Shown here: positions 8,752-17,380 of the stretch, piece by piece
Position numbering within the stretch: the stretch's first letter is position 1
How the letters are laid out: each line of letters starts with the position of its first letter
DNA from: Lachnospiraceae bacterium
Lineage (GTDB): Bacteria > Bacillota > Clostridia > Lachnospirales > Lachnospiraceae
Length of the DNA: 51,859 bases
Reading direction: 5' to 3'
Assembly: GCA_022788085.1 (NCBI GenBank)
Contig: JALEWA010000040.1
Coordinates: forward strand, 1-51,859
Notes under the pieces: model-generated
What the model was told of the DNA's origin: nothing
The model's database searches: none
The model's input: the letters and a program-made list of their open reading frames with translations, nothing else
Translations under genes and position numbers: made by a program

Positions 8752-8780
8752 ATTATACGTGAACTTTATGTTATTTGCAA
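8752..8780 (-). promoter_or_regulatory. Predicted sigma-A promoter of speD operon
   Basis: On the - strand, -35 TTGCAA (8780-8775), 17-nt spacer, -10 TATAAT (8757-8752). Transcription would begin near 8745, giving a leader of about 250 nt before speD. Confidence 0.65.
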
Positions 8781-8872
8781 TAGTTTTTTACACTTTTTCT
8801 AAACTTTTACCTTAATATTACTAAACTTTTTCTAATCATTCTTTCATCAACAAACGAAGTACTATATATAAA
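8781..8872. other. AT-rich intergenic stretch
   Basis: Rest of the 442-bp gap between speD and etfA. Rich in A and T with runs such as CTAAACTTTT occurring twice; no gene or clear further element seen. Confidence 0.5.
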
Positions 8873-8907
8873 ACAAGGAGTAACCACACTATCGAGTTAC
8901 TCCTTGT
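8873..8907 (-). terminator. Terminator of the butyrate operon
   Basis: ACAAGGAGTAAC (8873-8884) and GTTACTCCTTGT (8896-8907) form a 12-bp stem. On the - strand it is followed by TTTTATATATA. It lies 27 bp beyond the etfA stop codon. Confidence 0.9.
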
Positions 8908-8934
8908 CCTTGTATATATATTTTATTCCTTTGA

Positions 8935-9984
8935 TTAGTTAGCCTTTGCAGCCATTTCTGCCTTAATCTGTTCAGTAAGCATAGGAACAATCTTATTTAA
9001 GTCTCCTACAATACCATAATCAGCTACATCAAAGATAGGAGCTGTTTCATCCTTATTGATAGCGATGATGATATCAGACTCTTCCATACCTGCTAAATGC
9101 TGGATAGCACCTGAAATACCGATTGCAAAGTATACTGTAGGACGTACAGTCTTACCTGTCTGACCTACCTGTAAGTCCTTGCTCTTCCAGCCTGCATCTA
9201 CAACAGCACGTGAGCAGCTTACAGTACCACCGATAGCTTCTGCAAGATCATCAAGAAGCTTGAAGTTCTCTGCACTGCCAACACCACGACCACCGGATAC
9301 AAGAATCTTAGCATCCATAATATCAACAGTATCAGTTAAGTTCTTAACAACCTTAACGATTTCTACATATTTGTTGTCAGGTGTAAATCCTGGATTGAAT
9401 TCAATGATCTCAGCTTTAGCACCTTCGTTCTTCTCAAGTTTCTGCATAACACCTGGACGAACTGTTGCCATCTGTGGACGGAATTCAGGACAAGCAATTG
9501 TAGCAATTGTATTTCCACCGAAAGCCGGACGAGTCATTAATAACTGGTTGTGCTTCTGTTCTTTACCTGGAATTGGATTGATTGGGAAATCACCGATTTC
9601 AAGCGAAGTACAGTCAGCTGTTAAGCCCGTATGTACTCTGGCAGAAACTCTTGGTCCTAAATCACGACCAATTGCTGTAGCACCAACTAATAAGATTTCC
9701 GGTTTGAACTCATTGATAACAGATGCTAATGCATGTGCATATGGCTCTGTTCTGTATTCTTTTAATTCAGGATCGTCAACAACGATAACTCTATCTGCAC
9801 CATAAGCTGCAAGTTCATCTGCAAGAGCTTTTACATCGCTACCAACTAAAACTGCTGTTACTTTTTCATTTAACTTTTCTGCAAGTCTCTTACCTTCGCC
9901 GATTAATTCGAATGCAATGCCGCTAACTTTGTTATCAACCTGCTGAGCGAAGACATATACGCCTTTATATTCTTCTAAATTCAT
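8935..9984 (-). CDS. etfA: Electron transfer flavoprotein alpha subunit
   Basis: 349 residues. N-terminal domain about 1-200, then the FAD-binding C-terminal domain: SGGRGVGSAENF, SRAVVDAGW, QVGQTGKTVRPTVYFAIGIS and AINKDETAPIFDVADYGIVG. It partners EtfB in the cytoplasmic Bcd-EtfAB complex, which couples NADH oxidation to reduction of crotonyl-CoA and ferredoxin (electron bifurcation; established for clostridial homologues, inferred here from the operon). Last gene of the operon, with GGAGG before the ATG and a terminator just downstream. Confidence 0.95.
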   Translation of the reverse strand: MNLEEYKGVYVFAQQVDNKVSGIAFELIGEGKRLAEKLNEKVTAVLVGSDVKALADELAAYGADRVIVVDDPELKEYRTEPYAHALASVINEFKPEILLVGATAIGRDLGPRVSARVHTGLTADCTSLEIGDFPINPIPGKEQKHNQLLMTRPAFGGNTIATIACPEFRPQMATVRPGVMQKLEKNEGAKAEIIEFNPGFTPDNKYVEIVKVVKNLTDTVDIMDAKILVSGGRGVGSAENFKLLDDLAEAIGGTVSCSRAVVDAGWKSKDLQVGQTGKTVRPTVYFAIGISGAIQHLAGMEESDIIIAINKDETAPIFDVADYGIVGDLNKIVPMLTEQIKAEMAAKAN

Positions 9985-10038
9985 GGTTAACCTCCATTTA
10001 TACTTTAAGAGTGATTTTCAACGAAATTTGTAATCAAA

Positions 10039-10821
10039 TTAGATTACATGTTTCTCTTTTAACTTATTCATGATGTATGCAACAGATTCTGTAGGATCTA
10101 AGGTAACCTTTTCTCCCTGTCCTTTTCTTACCTTATCAGATGCTTTTGCGATCTGTGTAGGTGAACCCTTAAGACCAAGGTTAGAATCTTCAACATCCTT
10201 TAAGTCTGCTCTTCCCCATACAGTAATCTCTGCATTGTATGCATCAAAGATTCCGCCTGGAGTCATATAACGAGGCTCGTTTAATTCAGCGAGTGCTGTA
10301 ACTAAACATGGCATTTTTGCTTTTAATACATGATATCTGTCATCATACTGACGCTCAACAACAACACTGTCGCCTTCGATTTCAATCTTCTGTGCATAAG
10401 AAATTACCGGAATTCCCAAGTGCTCTGAAATCTGTGGTCCTACCTGTGCTGTATCACCGTCGATAGCCTGACGACCTGTGATAATAAGGTCATAATCAAG
10501 GTTACGGATTGCACCTGCTAATGTCTGGGATGTAGCCCATGTATCAGCTCCACCAAGTACTCTGTCTGTTACAAGGATTCCCTTGTCAGCACCCATAGCC
10601 ATAGCCTCACGAAGTACTTCTTCAGCCTTTGGGAGACCCATCGTTACTACTGTAACTTCTGCGCCATACTGATCCTTTAATCTTAAAGCTGCTTCGAGAC
10701 CAGCCTTATCATCAGGATTCATAATTGTAAGCATAGCTGCTCTATCAAGTGTTCCATCAGGATTAAACTTAACGCCACCCTTTGTGTCAGGTACCTGTTT
10801 TACACATACAACAATTTTCAT
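10039..10821 (-). CDS. etfB: Electron transfer flavoprotein beta subunit
   Basis: 260 residues, standard length. Begins MKIVVCVKQVPDT; the nucleotide-binding loop follows at ITGRQAIDGDTAQVGPQ, and the recognition-loop-like LAELNEPRYMTPG lies near 210. Contributes the bifurcating flavin site together with EtfA in clostridial Bcd-EtfAB complexes. Located 54 nt before etfA and 79 nt after bcd. A short hairpin (10866-10881) lies in the bcd-etfB spacer. Confidence 0.95.
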   Translation of the reverse strand: MKIVVCVKQVPDTKGGVKFNPDGTLDRAAMLTIMNPDDKAGLEAALRLKDQYGAEVTVVTMGLPKAEEVLREAMAMGADKGILVTDRVLGGADTWATSQTLAGAIRNLDYDLIITGRQAIDGDTAQVGPQISEHLGIPVISYAQKIEIEGDSVVVERQYDDRYHVLKAKMPCLVTALAELNEPRYMTPGGIFDAYNAEITVWGRADLKDVEDSNLGLKGSPTQIAKASDKVRKGQGEKVTLDPTESVAYIMNKLKEKHVI

Positions 10822-10900
10822 TGTGTTTATCTCCTTTATTTATTCATTATATTTCTACTATTGAATGCTCCAATGAGCACTCGAAGATCCTAGCTCATTT

Positions 10901-12067
10901 CTACTTTAACAGATTTGCGGAAATGACCATTCTCTGAACTTCGCTTGTTCCTTCGTAGATCTCTGTAATCTTAGCATCTCTCATCATACGCTCTACTTCG
11001 TATTCTCTTGTGTAGCCGTATCCACCATGTAACTGAACAGCCTTTGTTGTTACTTCCATAGCCATTTCAGCTGCATATAACTTAGCCATAGCAGCTTCAC
11101 AGTTATAAGATGTTTTATGATCCTTTGTATACTGATCTTTCTTGCAAGCAGCACTATATACCATAAACTGAGCTGCCTGTGCCTTTGTAGCCATATCTGC
11201 TAACTGGAACTGTGTATTCTGAAATGCGCCGATTGGACGACCAAACTGCTTTCTTTCCTGAACGTAAGCAATTGTTCTGTCAAGAGCACCTTCGCCAATA
11301 CCAAGAGCCTGAGCAGCGATACCAATACGTCCACCATCAAGTGTATGCATTGCGATACCAAATCCCTTACCCTGTGCACCTAACATATTTGCCTTTGGAA
11401 TACGGCAATCTGTGAAGATTAATTCATATGTTGAAGAACCACGGATACCCATCTTCTTCTCTTTTGTACCAAAGCTGAATCCCGGTGTTCCTTTCTCAAC
11501 GATGAATGCTGAGATTTCTTTTGTCATTTTACCACGCTTTTCAACCATACCGGTAATAGCGAAGATAACGTAAACATCAGCAACTTTACCGTTTGTGATG
11601 AAGATCTTTGATCCGTTTAACACATACTCATCACCATCTAATACAGCCTTTGTCTGCATACCCTGTGCATCTGTACCGGCACCTGGCTCTGTAAGACCAA
11701 AAGCACCAATCTTCTTACCTGAAGCTAAGTCAGGAAGATATTTCTGTTTCTGCTCTTCTGTACCATATGTAAGAATTGGATCACAGCAAAGTGATGTATG
11801 AGCTGAAACGATAACTGCTGTTGTACCACAAACTTTAGCTAACTCTTCTACACACATAGCATATGTTAAGATATCACAGCCCTGTCCGCCATATTCCTTT
11901 GGAATTGGAATACCCATGAAACCTGCTTTTGCCATTTTCTCAACTGTTTCCATTGGGAATTCTTCTGTCTCATCTACTTCAATTGCAAGAGGTTTTACCT
12001 CTTTTTCAGCAAATTCTCTAAAAAGAGATCTTGCCATTTCATGCTGTTTGCTTAAAGTAAAATCCAT
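10901..12067 (-). CDS. bcd: Butyryl-CoA dehydrogenase
   Basis: 388 residues of the acyl-CoA dehydrogenase family. FAD/substrate segments: FGLTEPGAGTDAQGMQT, the ITNG signature, and HGGYGYTREYEVERMMRDAK. The catalytic base is E372 in IYEGTSEVQR, the short-chain/butyryl position. Reduces crotonyl-CoA to butyryl-CoA with electrons from EtfAB, the energy-conserving step of the pathway. Position between hbd and etfB is the typical clostridial order. Confidence 0.95.
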   Translation of the reverse strand: MDFTLSKQHEMARSLFREFAEKEVKPLAIEVDETEEFPMETVEKMAKAGFMGIPIPKEYGGQGCDILTYAMCVEELAKVCGTTAVIVSAHTSLCCDPILTYGTEEQKQKYLPDLASGKKIGAFGLTEPGAGTDAQGMQTKAVLDGDEYVLNGSKIFITNGKVADVYVIFAITGMVEKRGKMTKEISAFIVEKGTPGFSFGTKEKKMGIRGSSTYELIFTDCRIPKANMLGAQGKGFGIAMHTLDGGRIGIAAQALGIGEGALDRTIAYVQERKQFGRPIGAFQNTQFQLADMATKAQAAQFMVYSAACKKDQYTKDHKTSYNCEAAMAKLYAAEMAMEVTTKAVQLHGGYGYTREYEVERMMRDAKITEIYEGTSEVQRMVISANLLK

Positions 12068-12124
12068 GATTTTAACTCTCCTTTAAAAAAATTTTTCTAT
12101 GAAACATCAACTATCAAATGCCAA

Positions 12125-12997
12125 TTACTGAGCATCTACTGGTGTTTTTGTACGATCTGCATTGTATACGTAGAATCCCTTTCCGCTCTTGCATCCAAGG
12201 TTTCCACCTCTTACCATCTTACGGATTAATGGACATGCACGATATTTGCTGTCGCCTGTTTCTTTGTAAAGAACATCCATAATAGCAAGACAGATATCTA
12301 AACCAATGAAATCACCTAACTCTAATGGTCCCATTGGATGATTTGCACCTAACTTCATAGCTGCATCAATACCGGCTACATCTGAAACGCCTTCCATTTT
12401 GATGAAAGCTGCTTCATTGATCATTGGGATCAAGATTCTGTTTACTACGAATCCAGCAGCTTCATTTACCTGTACTGCTGTCTTTCCTATTTCTGCTGAA
12501 ATCTTCTTGATTGCATCTACAGTAGCTTCCGGTGTATTTACACCAGCAATCACTTCAACTAATTTCATACGATCAGCCGGATTGAAGAAATGCATACCGA
12601 TCATAGGACGTGTTAAGCCATTTCCAATTTCTGTGATAGAAAGGGAAGATGTATTTGATGCAAAGATACACTCCGGCTTGCAGATCTTGTCTAACTCACC
12701 AAATGTTGTCTTCTTTACGCCCATATCTTCAAAAGCAGCTTCTACGATTAAATCGCAATCAGCACATAAATCTTCTTTTAAACCTGGTGTAATGCTTGCA
12801 AGGATTTTATCAACAGCTTCCTGTGTCATTTTACCTTTTTCAACTAATTTAGCATAACCTTTAGCGATTTTATCTTTTCCGCCTTCAGCCCACTCCTGCT
12901 TAATATCGCAAAGTGCTACTTCATATCCGTCAACCATGGCAAATGCTTTAGCAATGCCTTGTCCCATTGTTCCTGCTCCAATAACTCCTACTTTCAT
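12125..12997 (-). CDS. hbd: 3-hydroxybutyryl-CoA dehydrogenase
   Basis: 290 residues. N-terminal Rossmann domain with GAGTMG at 7-12, catalytic H136 in MHFFNPADRMKLVEV, then the C-terminal dimerisation domain with GFVVNRILIPMINEA and GANHPMGPLELGDFIGLD. Reduces acetoacetyl-CoA to 3-hydroxybutyryl-CoA with NAD(P)H. Lies 34 nt after crt and 57 nt before bcd, in the same transcriptional direction. Confidence 0.96.
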   Translation of the reverse strand: MKVGVIGAGTMGQGIAKAFAMVDGYEVALCDIKQEWAEGGKDKIAKGYAKLVEKGKMTQEAVDKILASITPGLKEDLCADCDLIVEAAFEDMGVKKTTFGELDKICKPECIFASNTSSLSITEIGNGLTRPMIGMHFFNPADRMKLVEVIAGVNTPEATVDAIKKISAEIGKTAVQVNEAAGFVVNRILIPMINEAAFIKMEGVSDVAGIDAAMKLGANHPMGPLELGDFIGLDICLAIMDVLYKETGDSKYRACPLIRKMVRGGNLGCKSGKGFYVYNADRTKTPVDAQ

Positions 12998-13031
12998 TTC
13001 AGTCTTCCTTTCTATATTTTTATAAAAATAA

Positions 13032-13817
13032 TTAACAATTCTTAAACGGCTCTTTTACTTTTTCCTTATTCTTATCTAAGAAAAATGCCATGCCATATTT
13101 CTGGTCTTCTGTTTCGAAGCAGTCACCAAAAAGCTTTTCTTCGATAACAATTGCCTGATCCATATCAACATCAAGGCCTTCATTAATTGCCTTCTTGCAG
13201 TTACGAACAGCAATAGGTGCATTCTTAGCAATTCCTGCTGCCATCTTCTCTGCTGCCGACATTAACTCTTCCTGTGCATATACTGCATTAACAAGACCGA
13301 TTCTTAAAGCTTCATCAGCCTTGATATTTCTTGCTGTATAGATCAACTGCTTTGCCATACCTGCTCCTACAAGACGGGCAAGTCTCTGTGTTCCGCCAAA
13401 TCCTGGAGTGATTCCAAGACCAACCTCCGGCTGACCAAATACTGCGTTATCAGAACAGATTCTGATGTCACAGCTCATGGAAATCTCACATCCACCACCA
13501 AGTGCAAAGCCATTTACTGCTGCAATAACAGGAATAGGGAATGTTTCTAGCTTACGGAATACATCATTACCCTTCTTACCGAATGCTTCACCTTCAGCCT
13601 TTGTTAATGTACTCATTTCTCCGATATCTGCACCTGCAACAAAAGACTTCTGACCTGCACCTGTTAAAATAAGACATCTTACTTCGTCAAGGTTAACAGC
13701 ATCAAGTGTTGCATCCAATTCATCTAATACCTGGGAATTTAATGCGTTTAATGCCTTTTCACGGTTAATGGTAATTTTACCTACAGCACCGTTCTGTTCA
13801 TATAAAACAAATTCCAT
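13032..13817 (-). CDS. crt: 3-hydroxybutyryl-CoA dehydratase (crotonase)
   Basis: 261 residues of the enoyl-CoA hydratase family. The oxyanion-hole segments are FVAGADIGEM and ALGGGCEISM; the catalytic glutamates are E111 and E131 (GQPEVGLGITPGFGGTQRL). Dehydrates 3-hydroxybutyryl-CoA to crotonyl-CoA. Second gene of the butyrate operon, 23 nt after thl. Confidence 0.95.
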   Translation of the reverse strand: MEFVLYEQNGAVGKITINREKALNALNSQVLDELDATLDAVNLDEVRCLILTGAGQKSFVAGADIGEMSTLTKAEGEAFGKKGNDVFRKLETFPIPVIAAVNGFALGGGCEISMSCDIRICSDNAVFGQPEVGLGITPGFGGTQRLARLVGAGMAKQLIYTARNIKADEALRIGLVNAVYAQEELMSAAEKMAAGIAKNAPIAVRNCKKAINEGLDVDMDQAIVIEEKLFGDCFETEDQKYGMAFFLDKNKEKVKEPFKNC

Positions 13818-13840
13818 TTTTTATCCTTATCCTTTCGAAA

Positions 13841-15028
13841 TTATGCTTCGTACTTCTTTACGATTGTTGAGCAGCCCATACCGCCACCGATACAAAGTGT
13901 TGCAAGACCTGTCTTAGCATTCTTTGCTTCCATCTCATGAAGAAGTGTAACTAAGATACGGCATCCTGAAGCGCCTACCGGATGACCTAATGCGATAGCA
14001 CCACCATTTGGATTCAACTGCTTTTCAACATCAATTCCTAAATCTCTTCCTACAGCGATAGACTGTGCTGCGAAAGCTTCATTTGCTTCAATGATATCGA
14101 AATCTTCAATCTTCATACCAGTCTTAGCCATAACCTTCTTTGTAGAAGCAACAGGTCCGATACCCATAACCTCAGGTCTAACGCCTGCAAGAGCACCAGC
14201 AACCCACTCAGCCATAGGCTTAACACCTAATTCCTTTGCCTTTTCCTCAGTCATAACAACGATTGCAGCTGCACCATCGTTGATACCGGAAGCATTACCA
14301 GCTGTAACATACTTATCCTTGTTGATAGGACGAAGCTTAGCTAGTGCCTCGATTGTAGAACCGTGACGAGGTCCTTCATCAACCTTGAACTCTACCATTT
14401 CTTTCTTCTTCTTAACCATTACAGGAACGATTTCCTTCTCAAATGCACCGGAATTCTGAGCTGCTTCAGCCTTCTGCTGGCTCTTAAGTGCGAACTCATC
14501 TAACTCTTCACGAGTAATTCCCCACTCGTCACAGATATTATCTGCTGTCTGAATCATGTGATAGTTGTTAAATGCATCCCATAATGCATCATTTACCATA
14601 GTATCAACTAAGGTACCATTGTTCATTCTATATCCAAAACGTGCCTGTGGAAGTGCATATGGTGCCATAGACATATTCTCCATACCACCAGCAACAACGA
14701 TATCTGCATCGCCTGCTAAAATCATCTGTGCAGCCATGTTTACACAGTTAAGACCAGAACCGCAAACTACGTTTACTGTAACAGCCGGTGTCTCAATTGG
14801 AAGACCTGCCTTGATAGAAGCCTGACGTGCAACATTCTGACCCTGTCCTGCTTGAATTACACATCCCATATATACATGGTCTACTGCTTCCGGAGCAACG
14901 CCTGCTCTGTTTAATGCTTCCTTAATTACGATAGAACCAAGTTCTGCCGCTGGAGTAGTAGAAAGACTTCCTCCCATTGTACCAATTGCTGTACGACATG
15001 CACCTGCTAATACGATTTTCTTTGCCAT
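13841..15028 (-). CDS. thl: Acetyl-CoA acetyltransferase (thiolase)
   Basis: 395 residues from the ATG at 15028, preceded by GGAGGA; an ATG at 15043 would overlap that site and is rejected. Nucleophile C89 in [14 protein letters not shown], the GHPVGASG histidine near 350 and C379 in [10 protein letters not shown] form the thiolase active site. Condenses two acetyl-CoA to acetoacetyl-CoA, the first committed step to butyrate. First gene of the operon; a promoter and a Rex-like operator lie 55-100 bp upstream. Confidence 0.96.
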   Translation of the reverse strand: MAKKIVLAGACRTAIGTMGGSLSTTPAAELGSIVIKEALNRAGVAPEAVDHVYMGCVIQAGQGQNVARQASIKAGLPIETPAVTVNVVCGSGLNCVNMAAQMILAGDADIVVAGGMENMSMAPYALPQARFGYRMNNGTLVDTMVNDALWDAFNNYHMIQTADNICDEWGITREELDEFALKSQQKAEAAQNSGAFEKEIVPVMVKKKKEMVEFKVDEGPRHGSTIEALAKLRPINKDKYVTAGNASGINDGAAAIVVMTEEKAKELGVKPMAEWVAGALAGVRPEVMGIGPVASTKKVMAKTGMKIEDFDIIEANEAFAAQSIAVGRDLGIDVEKQLNPNGGAIALGHPVGASGCRILVTLLHEMEAKNAKTGLATLCIGGGMGCSTIVKKYEA

Positions 15029-15082
15029 TATCATTTCCTCCATCCGTTTGAAACTACCTTATAAAAGGTTCATCAACTTTGA

Positions 15083-15100
15083 TTGTTATTTTTATCACAA
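15083..15100. promoter_or_regulatory. Rex-like operator at the butyrate promoter
   Basis: TTGTTAT-TTTT-ATCACAA, an 18-bp near-perfect inverted repeat (6 of 7 positions) resembling the redox-sensor Rex box of clostridia. It lies directly downstream of the predicted -10 of thl, where bound repressor would block initiation. Confidence 0.6.
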
Positions 15101-15102
15101 TC

Positions 15103-15129
15103 ATTATTACCATTTTATCATATTGTTAA
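15103..15129 (-). promoter_or_regulatory. Predicted promoter of the butyrate operon
   Basis: On the - strand, -35 TTAACA (15129-15124), 15-nt spacer, -10 AATAAT (15108-15103). The spacer is short, so this is only a moderate prediction. It lies about 75 bp upstream of the thl start. Confidence 0.45.
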
Positions 15130-15222
15130 AAAAAAAGCAATCTATTTATAACCGATATCCTTTCTTTTTTTTGACGAATTTCCCTGTTGCTTTTTGGTTA
15201 AAATTATATTTACAATTGTCCA

Positions 15223-16275
15223 TTATTTTCCTTCTTTTTTGAATTCTTCCGCAACTGGATCATGCATTTCGAATTTTCGACTCCACTCTTTTGTTTCTTC
15301 ATTTCTGACAACCTCAGACTGATGTGCGTGCAAGAACTGTGCAAGCTGGTAAAAATCGATCCAGATTTCATTGTTTCCTTCCTTTTGCGATTCATCAAAA
15401 ATGAGTTGTAAGCCAACGTGAAGATGTACTGTTTTGATATTATTGACATTTTCCTTATCACTATATCCCGTATGTCCCATGTAACCGATTACATCACCTG
15501 CAGTCACCACATCTCCTACCTCTAATCCATCTGCATAAGGTCGGTTCTGGCGAAGATGGGCATAATAATAATAACGTTTTTTATCAAAGCTCCTGATTCC
15601 TATACGCCAGCCCCCATAGCGATTCCAGCCAAGTGCCTCAACATACCCGGACTCGCAACAAATAATCGGTGTACCAATCTGCCCCATCATGTCATGCCCT
15701 AAGTGTCTTCTTTCATATCCAAAACTTCTTGATACACCAAAGTCATCATAATCCTGGTATGGGAATCCTTTTGCAATTGGTGCAAACGCTTTCAATCCGT
15801 ACTTTTTCTCAAAAGCTACCTTTCCATCCTCATTCTCAACCTCTATTTCATACTCACCAAGCATTCCCCCAAGAACAGCTTCATACGCTTCATAATAATA
15901 CGAAAAATATTTATACTTTTCTTCCATTTCCTCCTTTGTAATTTCTTTATCCATAAGCTTTTGTGCAATTTCTTCAATATAGACTGCAGATTTATTATTG
16001 AAATCTCCCCCTCCCCGCACAGCAGCATATGCAAGTAACGTAATCCAGTCAAGATGCACTTCCTGATTATAGCTTTCCACATCCATTCTACATGCCTTTT
16101 TCATCGCTTCCGCAGATACCTGATAATCCACCCATTTAATATAGTCTTCACTTGTTACGGCAAGCAGCCGCTCCTGCTGTTGCTCTGCAAAATAAATGCC
16201 TACGACTAATACTATGGTAAGCATTGCCAGCGCAGTTATCATATATTGATATTTATTCTTTTTTATCTCTTCCAC
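15223..16275 (-). CDS. Membrane-anchored M23 peptidase (LytM-type)
   Basis: 350 residues with a GTG start at 16275 preceded by AGAGAGG. The frame is open back to 16401, but that extension contains the hpf terminator, so the GTG is preferred. One N-terminal membrane segment (about 12-30) acts as signal anchor; residues 40-170 are a helical region of unknown fold. The catalytic domain shows H191xxxD195 (HLGHD), H240 and H284xH286 (VHLHVG), the zinc ligands of M23 endopeptidases. Predicted to face the wall and cut peptidoglycan cross-links. It follows hpf but is separated from it by a terminator, so it probably has its own promoter. Confidence 0.85.
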   Translation of the reverse strand: MEEIKKNKYQYMITALAMLTIVLVVGIYFAEQQQERLLAVTSEDYIKWVDYQVSAEAMKKACRMDVESYNQEVHLDWITLLAYAAVRGGGDFNNKSAVYIEEIAQKLMDKEITKEEMEEKYKYFSYYYEAYEAVLGGMLGEYEIEVENEDGKVAFEKKYGLKAFAPIAKGFPYQDYDDFGVSRSFGYERRHLGHDMMGQIGTPIICCESGYVEALGWNRYGGWRIGIRSFDKKRYYYYAHLRQNRPYADGLEVGDVVTAGDVIGYMGHTGYSDKENVNNIKTVHLHVGLQLIFDESQKEGNNEIWIDFYQLAQFLHAHQSEVVRNEETKEWSRKFEMHDPVAEEFKKEGK

Positions 16276-16330
16276 AAAGTGCCTCTCTAATAATCCATTC
16301 AGATAACTATATGTTAGCAGAATGCAATTT

Positions 16331-16367
16331 AAAACAAAAAACAGGTATCGGATTACTCCGATACCTG
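16331..16367 (-). terminator. Terminator of hpf
   Basis: CAGGTATCGGA (16342-16352) pairs with TCCGATACCTG (16357-16367), an 11-bp stem. On the - strand it is followed by TTTTTTGTTTT. It lies 18 bp beyond the hpf stop. Confidence 0.9.
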
Positions 16368-16384
16368 CATCATGTACTTCCATA

Positions 16385-16918
16385 TTAAAATTCCGGTTCA
16401 ATCAGCCCGTAGGTGTTACCCTTACGCTTGTACACCACATTAACCTCATCTGTTTCTGCGTTGCAGAATACAAAGAAATCATGTCCAAGTAATTCCATCT
16501 GGATACAAGCATCCTCTGCATACATAGGCTTAATATCAAATTTCTTAGTACGAACAATCTTAATTTCCTCATCATCTTCTTCATAATCTTTCTCAATGAA
16601 GTCAGTTCTTAAGCTTGCTGCACCAGCCTGCTGTTCTGCTCTGAATTTATTCTTGTATTTCTTTAACTGTCTCTCTATCACTTCAGCTGCAAGATCTACA
16701 GATGCATACATATCATTGCTTACCTGCTCTGAACGAATGATATTTCCCTTAACAGGAATGGTGACCTCTATCTTTTGTCTTTCTTTCTCAACACTTAGTG
16801 TTGCATGTACCTCCGTTTCTGGCGTGAAATATTTTTCCAGCTTGCCGATTTTGTCCTCTACTGCGGCTTTTAAGCCTGGTGTAACGTCGATGTTCTTTCC
16901 GCTGATAATAAATTTCAT
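16385..16918 (-). CDS. hpf: Ribosome hibernation promoting factor, long form
   Basis: 177 residues from ATG 16918; an in-frame GTG at 16927 sits too close to the AAGGGA site. N-terminal S30AE/YfiA domain about 1-100 (MKFIISGKNIDVTPGLK, DMYASVDLAAEVIERQL). A variable acidic linker follows, then a C-terminal dimerisation domain about 125-177 (IVRTKKFDIKPMYAEDA, FVFCNAETDEVNVVYKR). The long form dimerises 70S ribosomes into inactive 100S particles in stationary phase. Transcribed alone from a strong promoter and ended by its own terminator. Confidence 0.95.
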   Translation of the reverse strand: MKFIISGKNIDVTPGLKAAVEDKIGKLEKYFTPETEVHATLSVEKERQKIEVTIPVKGNIIRSEQVSNDMYASVDLAAEVIERQLKKYKNKFRAEQQAGAASLRTDFIEKDYEEDDEEIKIVRTKKFDIKPMYAEDACIQMELLGHDFFVFCNAETDEVNVVYKRKGNTYGLIEPEF

Positions 16919-16952
16919 GATGTCCACATCCCTTCGTTCATATTGTATAATG

Positions 16953-16980
16953 ATTATAACACATTCGTCATTTTTTTCAA
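16953..16980 (-). promoter_or_regulatory. Predicted promoter of hpf
   Basis: On the - strand, -35 TTGAAA (16980-16975), 16-nt spacer, -10 TATAAT (16958-16953), 35 bp upstream of the hpf start. Confidence 0.75.
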
Positions 16981-17336
16981 TATTTTTTACTGTATATATT
17001 TATTTTTTAGAAATGTTAAAATATTTTTATACTTTTTTCGACAGTATCTATGTCAATCGTTTTTCTTATTTTTCTTTAATTTTATGATTTTTTTACAAAA
17101 CAATCGTTTGGTTCCTTGTATCCATATTCCACAGCGAGAATAACAGGATTTGTGTGGATAATGTGGATAAATCGGTGTATAAGTCAAAATCAAGCCTTTT
17201 GGGCTGCCTATTCATGTGGATATCTTGTGAACATATAAAAAGATGACTGTTCTGTCATTTAGAGTATACTCTATTTTTTTGTGCATCTTGCATACAGTAA
17301 AAAACGAATGACTTATCTATGTCTTCTTAGTGATAG
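16981..17336. other. Intergenic region: AT-rich tract, DnaA boxes, palindrome
   Basis: Part of the gap between hpf and the NlpC/P60 gene. 16981-17100 is extremely A/T-rich with long T runs. 17153-17170 holds two abutting DnaA boxes (TGTGGATAA twice), and TGTGGATAT follows at 17215-17223. A 12-bp palindrome AGAGTATACTCT (17261-17272) is followed by ATTTTTTT. No coding frame looks real. Confidence 0.55.
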
Positions 17337-17363
17337 AAAAAAGAGATACCTTTCGATATCTCT
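17337..17363 (-). terminator. Terminator of the NlpC/P60 gene
   Basis: On the - strand, AGAGATATC and GGTATCTCT form nine pairs (one G-U) closed by a GAAA tetraloop, followed by TTTTTT. It lies 17 bp beyond the stop codon. Confidence 0.85.
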
Positions 17364-17380
17364 TCTGAAATCTTCATATA

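Noticed and set aside
9179..9805. A 208-codon open frame on the + strand opposite etfA
   Set aside because: Antisense shadow of a strongly conserved gene; composition mirrors etfA codons, no ribosome-binding site, no recognisable product.
12399..12857. A 152-codon open frame on the + strand opposite hbd
   Set aside because: Antisense shadow of a conserved gene; no start signal or family match.
16981..17223. AT-rich tract plus DnaA boxes as the chromosomal origin
   Set aside because: No dnaA, dnaN, recF or gyrase genes nearby and only three boxes; treated as a DnaA-box cluster instead.
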